A stretch of 64,000 nucleotides of DNA from Adiantum capillus-veneris. Its lineage: Eukaryota > Streptophyta > Polypodiopsida > Polypodiales > Pteridaceae. Positions 60,047-64,000 of this stretch are shown here, in pieces. Location: assembly GCA_014529385.2 (NCBI GenBank), contig CM043968.1, forward strand, positions 3,436,501 to 3,500,500, written 5' to 3'. How positions within the stretch are numbered: the first letter of the stretch is position 1; the number at the start of each line of letters is the position of its first letter. The position numbers were made by a program, and so were the translations under genes. The notes beneath the pieces were generated by a model that was given only the letters and a program-made list of their open reading frames with translations, was not told the origin of the DNA and searched no databases.

Positions 60047-60934
60047 TTTTTAAGGACAGATTGAACGGGCGCCCAACTGGCCAGACACGTATCCGAACAC
60101 CTCATTTGTAGTCAATTATTTTGCTGAGCTAGTGTAGTGATACTATATGTAAATCCTAATTCTAGAGTAGTAGGTCAATTCCCTGAGTTGTAATTCTGTC
60201 ATGAAAATTGTAAAGGTCCCTGTGAGCGGCCACTGGCCATTTAGAATTCCCTAGGTATAAAGGTCAATAACCTTAATGTGAGAAAAGGGCTTATCTTTAG
60301 AAGAAGAAGGGAGCTCTAAAAACGTACGCTCAAGCTACGAGCTGCTCCAACTTGTAATCATCACAGTTAATGAATGGGTAATCAGTTTTCATTTTCAAAC
60401 TTGCATTGTGTTCCTCTTTTTTTGCTCTTTTGTTCTAGTGTAAGCATTGTCAGTTTTGATGTGGTTTGGGACTACGTGTTAGTGAGTTTTAATTGCAGAT
60501 TTGAGTGCTTAAATCACCTTTTTTGTCTTTTTGATCATAGGAGAGTGTTCTTAAACCATTATGTTGTAGTTTTTAGGACCTTTTTCATGATGGATCGTGA
60601 TTTTGGTACCTAGTCGGATTGCGGCTAGACCTGATAGGATGGTGCCCCTAGGTGTCCTAGACCTTCTCGTAAATTTTTTTTTCATTTCGAGTCAGTTTGA
60701 GTACCGAAATGGTGTGATGACCTAGAGCTTTGAGAAAGGACATTGCCAGATTTCCCTAATCATTGAGTGTTGGTTTGCTTGTCAAGTTGTTGCATTAGCT
60801 TGTTAAGGTCACTTCTTGAGATTGATGATCTCAAAGAGTCTCCATGCCCCATCCAAGTCACTACCCTGAGTATTGACATTATGTTAGTACCAAAAAGCTA
60901 TGCTGCAGACGTCCGTCGCGGTGGCCCGCAAACA
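60047..60934 (+). repeat. Gypsy-C 3' LTR
   Basis: It begins TTTTTAAGGACAG (TG changed to TT) and ends GCAAACA. It is clearly homologous to 46622-47525 with scattered substitutions and small indels. Confidence 0.88.
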
Positions 60935-62425
60935 AATGACAATGCAACTCGCATCAAGAAACACTTGTTTATTATTGGCATAAATATGTCGAGATATCCA
61001 ACATTACCTACACATTCAAGTTCAGTTTGCATCGTACATAAAGGCATACAAAAAGAAAGGCTTGCTTCCTCAAAAATCCAAGGGTGGACCAAATACAACT
61101 AGACCATCAAACCAAAATTTGATGGAGGTCCTTGAGGAGAATGAAATCCACAACATAAATACCCAAACGCAAAGAGGCAAGTTCTTTTAGTTTCCTTTTT
61201 CAAGTATCAAAGGATCAACAAAGGTGAGCCCAAGTGTAAGGAGTAGGCCCAACACCTCTCAAACATTACATGTATCTTTTCGGAAACAAGACATGTACAA
61301 ATTGGATCTAAAGTTGACTAAGGGTTTCATGGCACGTGGGATTTCATTCAACATCATACAAAATCCCCTTTTTAGGGATGCATTAATGTCCACTATGAGA
61401 AAAGAGTTTGTCTTAGCTTGGGGGGGGGGGGGTTGTCACTATATATAAAACCTATAAATCACATGCGGCTATTTATGAAATCCCTTAGCTGTGAATTTAT
61501 TGCCAATAAAAGGGACCCTTTTCCTATTAATTCTAAATTTTTTCAAGATTATTTTTTCAAGATTATTTTTTCTTCCCTTTTGTGTGAAAATGCAAGAATG
61601 TAGAGAAAAAATAATCCCAAATATTGAACCCATGTGATGCATTTTTTATTGTAGTGACCCTCGACACCCCCCGCCCCCCCACCCCACCCCCACCCCCATC
61701 CTGAGACAAGGTATTACTTTAAATAACAAAATGTGCACAAAATATAAGGTTAAGGGAAATGTGGAGGCGATATTCAAGCACATAGTCATGCTTGATTTTG
61801 TCCCAATGTTTGGTTGTATCATAGCATTGGATGGGTGGACTAGCTATCAAAAGAAACCATTGATCAACATAACGGTAATCTTTCCCAAGGGATCATTCTT
61901 TTTGGAAGCTATTGACACTCTTCAAAAGAGAAAACAATGTATTTCTTGACAAAAAAGTGTATGAAAGTGCCATCAACCGATTAAAGGGTCCCAAAATGTG
62001 AGAGCAATTGTGACTGACAAAGCCTCCAACTACAAGGATGCAAGCCTAGCCATGAGAGAGAAGTACCCTAGAACTACATGGATACCATGTGCATCCCATG
62101 TACTAGATTTTTAGTTGATATACATTGAAAGATGCCATTTTCAAAGTAGGTATTGCTAGACACCAACCATGTGGTGAAGTTCATCAAGGAGCACCAATTC
62201 ACTTATGCCCTATTTTGGGCCAAGTCACCTAACAAGGCCCTCCAAACTTCTATGAATCTTGCTTTGAAACTATGTACTATGTTTTGGATGGTCTTTAGGT
62301 GTCAAAGCAGCATCGGTAGACTTAGTCATCGATAGGATGGATGGCTCTCAAAGTATCCAAGTTATCAAGCTACTCTGGATAAGTGTCTCTAGTTTAATAA
62401 GACAATTTACGGTGCATTAGAGAGA
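60935..62425 (+). pseudogene. hAT transposase remnant: BED finger end and DUF659 domain
   Basis: Resuming after Gypsy-C, the frame reads NATRIKKHL, the terminal BED motif. LKLTKGFMARGISFNIIQNP lies near 61290-61350. After a 280-bp MITE-like insert comes GCIIALDGWTSYQKKPLINI and FPKGSFFLEAIDT near 61815-61920, then VRAIVTDKASNYKDASLAM and WIPCASHVLDF near 62000-62112, all typical of DUF659 hAT transposases. Several shifts and stops are present. The C-terminal dimerisation domain is missing; the sequence gives way to a gypsy gag fragment near 62430. Confidence 0.82.
61420..61697. mobile_element. MITE-like insert with G-tract inverted ends
   Basis: The left end is a run of 13 G followed by TTGTCACTA; the right end is TAGTGACC followed by a C-rich run, giving inverted ends of the form G-tract plus GTCACTA. 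It splits the hAT coding region. It has no coding potential. Target duplication is unclear because of the homopolymers. Confidence 0.45.
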
Positions 62426-62429
62426 AGGC

Positions 62430-63520
62430 AGAGATACCCAAGTGATAATGCTTGATAAGTATGGATGATGATACTTTATCATAGACCACAAGGAGTTAGA
62501 GAGATATACGTACTTTGGAGGACCTCTTCATCAACACTATGTCACTCCTAGAAATTATAGACCAGTTATCTCTGAGACAAGACCAAAAACCTCAAGAGCA
62601 AGTCTTGTGAGAACTAGAGTGGAAGATTCGTTTAGTCAACCATATTTTTCTAAAACTAGACTGATGGGATCATTGAATTGGAGGGTTCTAATGACCACTT
62701 ATCAAGGTAGTGATGCTCCAGACACTATCCATAGTATGAGGGCTATAGACACCTAGGCCGAAGCTCAAGACGTACGACCTGATGAGAGAGCAAATCAAAG
62801 AACTCTGACCAGAGCTCCTAATGATGGTTATGAAGCGAGAGATGTTGTATTAGTATAGTCTAGAGGGTTATGAGAATGCTGGCGGGAACACAAAGGATGC
62901 AACCATCTCAAGTGACAAAATGTGTTGCCAAAAAGTACAATGGGTTGAGGGATCCTTATGCACATGTTTCACTTTCTAAGCAAGTCTTAAGAGTAGAACA
63001 AGTTTCAAATTTCCACACTTTGTACAAGGGGTTTGGATTGACCTTGGAAGGAACAATGTTGACATGGTTCTAACCATTGAATAGTAGAGACTTCCCAAAC
63101 ATTGATCAACTCCTGCATGACTTTGGAGAGGAATTCTCTAAAAGAGGGATCAAACATAATGCGATTTCCCAAATCTATGCTTCACTTTGCTTCAAACAAT
63201 ATATAGAGAGATGTCACGTGCGAGAGTTATCGCAAGACAAATGACTGTCAATTCTCTGTATAGAAGGCCTAAAAAACAAAACTCTCAAGAAGGATTTGAA
63301 CTTTAAAGCATGCACCACATTTGTGCAAATCACTAGAGAAGCATTTTATCTAGTTGACAATTGCAACACTTACAAAGAGGTATTAGAGGATACAAATACA
63401 ACCACCAATAATGTTTTTTCAACCGTCAGCAAGTCATCAAAACGTAGTGCTCCTACTTCAATCACACAAAATGTTGATCAAGTGGTCAATGAAGTGATTG
63501 TAGACCCCAAGACTTTTTAA
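62430..63520 (+). pseudogene. Gag fragment of a Gypsy-C relative
   Basis: The first part (62440-62860) resembles the Gypsy-C N-terminal ORF (DKYG, LERYTYFGGPLHQHYV). The second (62870-63500) resembles its gag: KKYNGLRDPYAHVSLSKQVL, FGEEFSKRGIKHNAI, CFKQYIERCHVREL and CIEGLKNKTLKKDLN. Stops near 63071 and 63240 and a deletion near 63180 break it. It ends before the zinc knuckles. It joins the truncated hAT directly. Confidence 0.8.
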
Positions 63521-64000
63521 CATTTTGTACCAAACTTGGGTTATTTGGGGGATTTGCATGAGCATTTTAGCTGCATTTTGCATGCATATAACTGCAATAG
63601 TATGCATGCTTGTCCTAATTTGATGATGATTGCATGAATGCATGTTGCTATGCTTTAAATTTTTGCATTGAATAATTTCATTATGTTGTGGATTAGTAAG
63701 TAAGTCTGCAATTATAATTTTCTAACCTAGATATGCTCAAGTTCATTTACTAATGACCATAGACTAGATGGAGCTAGACTATAGGCCATTCTTAGCAACC
63801 CTTGAATAAACAAGGTTTTGAAATAGGAAATTTAAATAAGGTTTTGAGGTCTATGCTCATTACCATGATAGGTCTTTGAGGTCTTCAGGATTTCCCATAT
63901 GCTGTTAAAACCTTTTGAAAGGTGGGAGAGAGGTCTTAAAAGAACACATGCTTGATAATGTTTTAAAAAATAAACAAAACAATAAAAAATATGTTTCAGT
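63521..64000. other. Unassigned AT-rich sequence
   Basis: Nothing recognisable is visible up to the window edge. Confidence 0.5.

Larger units (their letters stand above)
46622..60934 (+). mobile_element. Gypsy-C, 14.3-kb LTR element with gag and protease only
   Basis: LTRs at 46622-47525 and 60047-60934 share sequence throughout. Flanks AATGG and AATGA are a 5-bp duplication with one change. Inside are a 2.9-kb leader with a palindrome array, gag, a 2.8-kb insertion, a protease-like domain and a long poorly coding 3' region. I find no reverse transcriptase, RNase H or integrase motif. It resembles the non-autonomous 'terminal repeat with GAG' class that depends on a partner. Even without the insertion it is about 11.5 kb. 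Confidence 0.88.

Overview
The window reads as nuclear DNA from a land plant with a large, repeat-dominated genome. The basis is the element mix: plant-type L1 LINEs with a CCHC ORF1 and an RVT zinc finger, Ty1/copia with a tRNA-iMet primer site, several Ty3/gypsy lineages, a BED/DUF659 hAT transposase, GT-AG introns and long (CT)n(CA)n microsatellites. I cannot name the species. I see no intact gene, tRNA, rRNA or CRISPR array; almost everything is a broken mobile element.

Layout. 1-10.55 kb: two minus-strand L1 LINEs in tandem (LINE-A, cut by the window edge, and LINE-B). 11.4-12.2 kb: four spliced-looking exons of a decayed coiled-coil gene. 13.1-14.6 kb: a Copia 3' end and a 655-bp MITE. 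14.7-16.8 kb: a second type of LINE (LINE-D). 17.46-20.52 kb: 5'-truncated LINE-C. 22-36.9 kb: a minus-strand nest in which Gypsy-B and a complete Copia (5-bp duplication ATCCT) both sit inside Gypsy-A. 37.3-41.4 kb: two convergent decayed genes, one unrecognised and one with a histone H3/CENH3-like fold, followed by a hairpin tandem array. 42.9-44.3 kb: a Copia fragment, a hairpin cluster and an LTR-like piece. 46.5-62.4 kb: a hAT transposase split in its BED finger by 14.3-kb Gypsy-C, which carries gag and protease but no visible reverse transcriptase and is itself split by a 2.8-kb LTR-like insert. 62.4-63.5 kb: a gag fragment of a Gypsy-C relative.

The observations I rate highest are: (1) eight copies of a 20-bp palindrome spaced about 280 bp apart in the untranslated leader of Gypsy-C; (2) the H3/CENH3-like coding remnant lying next to an SPKK-rich basic frame; (3) an unrecognised two-exon gene whose four premature stops are each one C-to-T step from Gln or Arg; (4) the same C-to-T stop pattern across the window, proved at several sites by comparing LINE paralogues; (5) two separate arrays of tandem hairpins.
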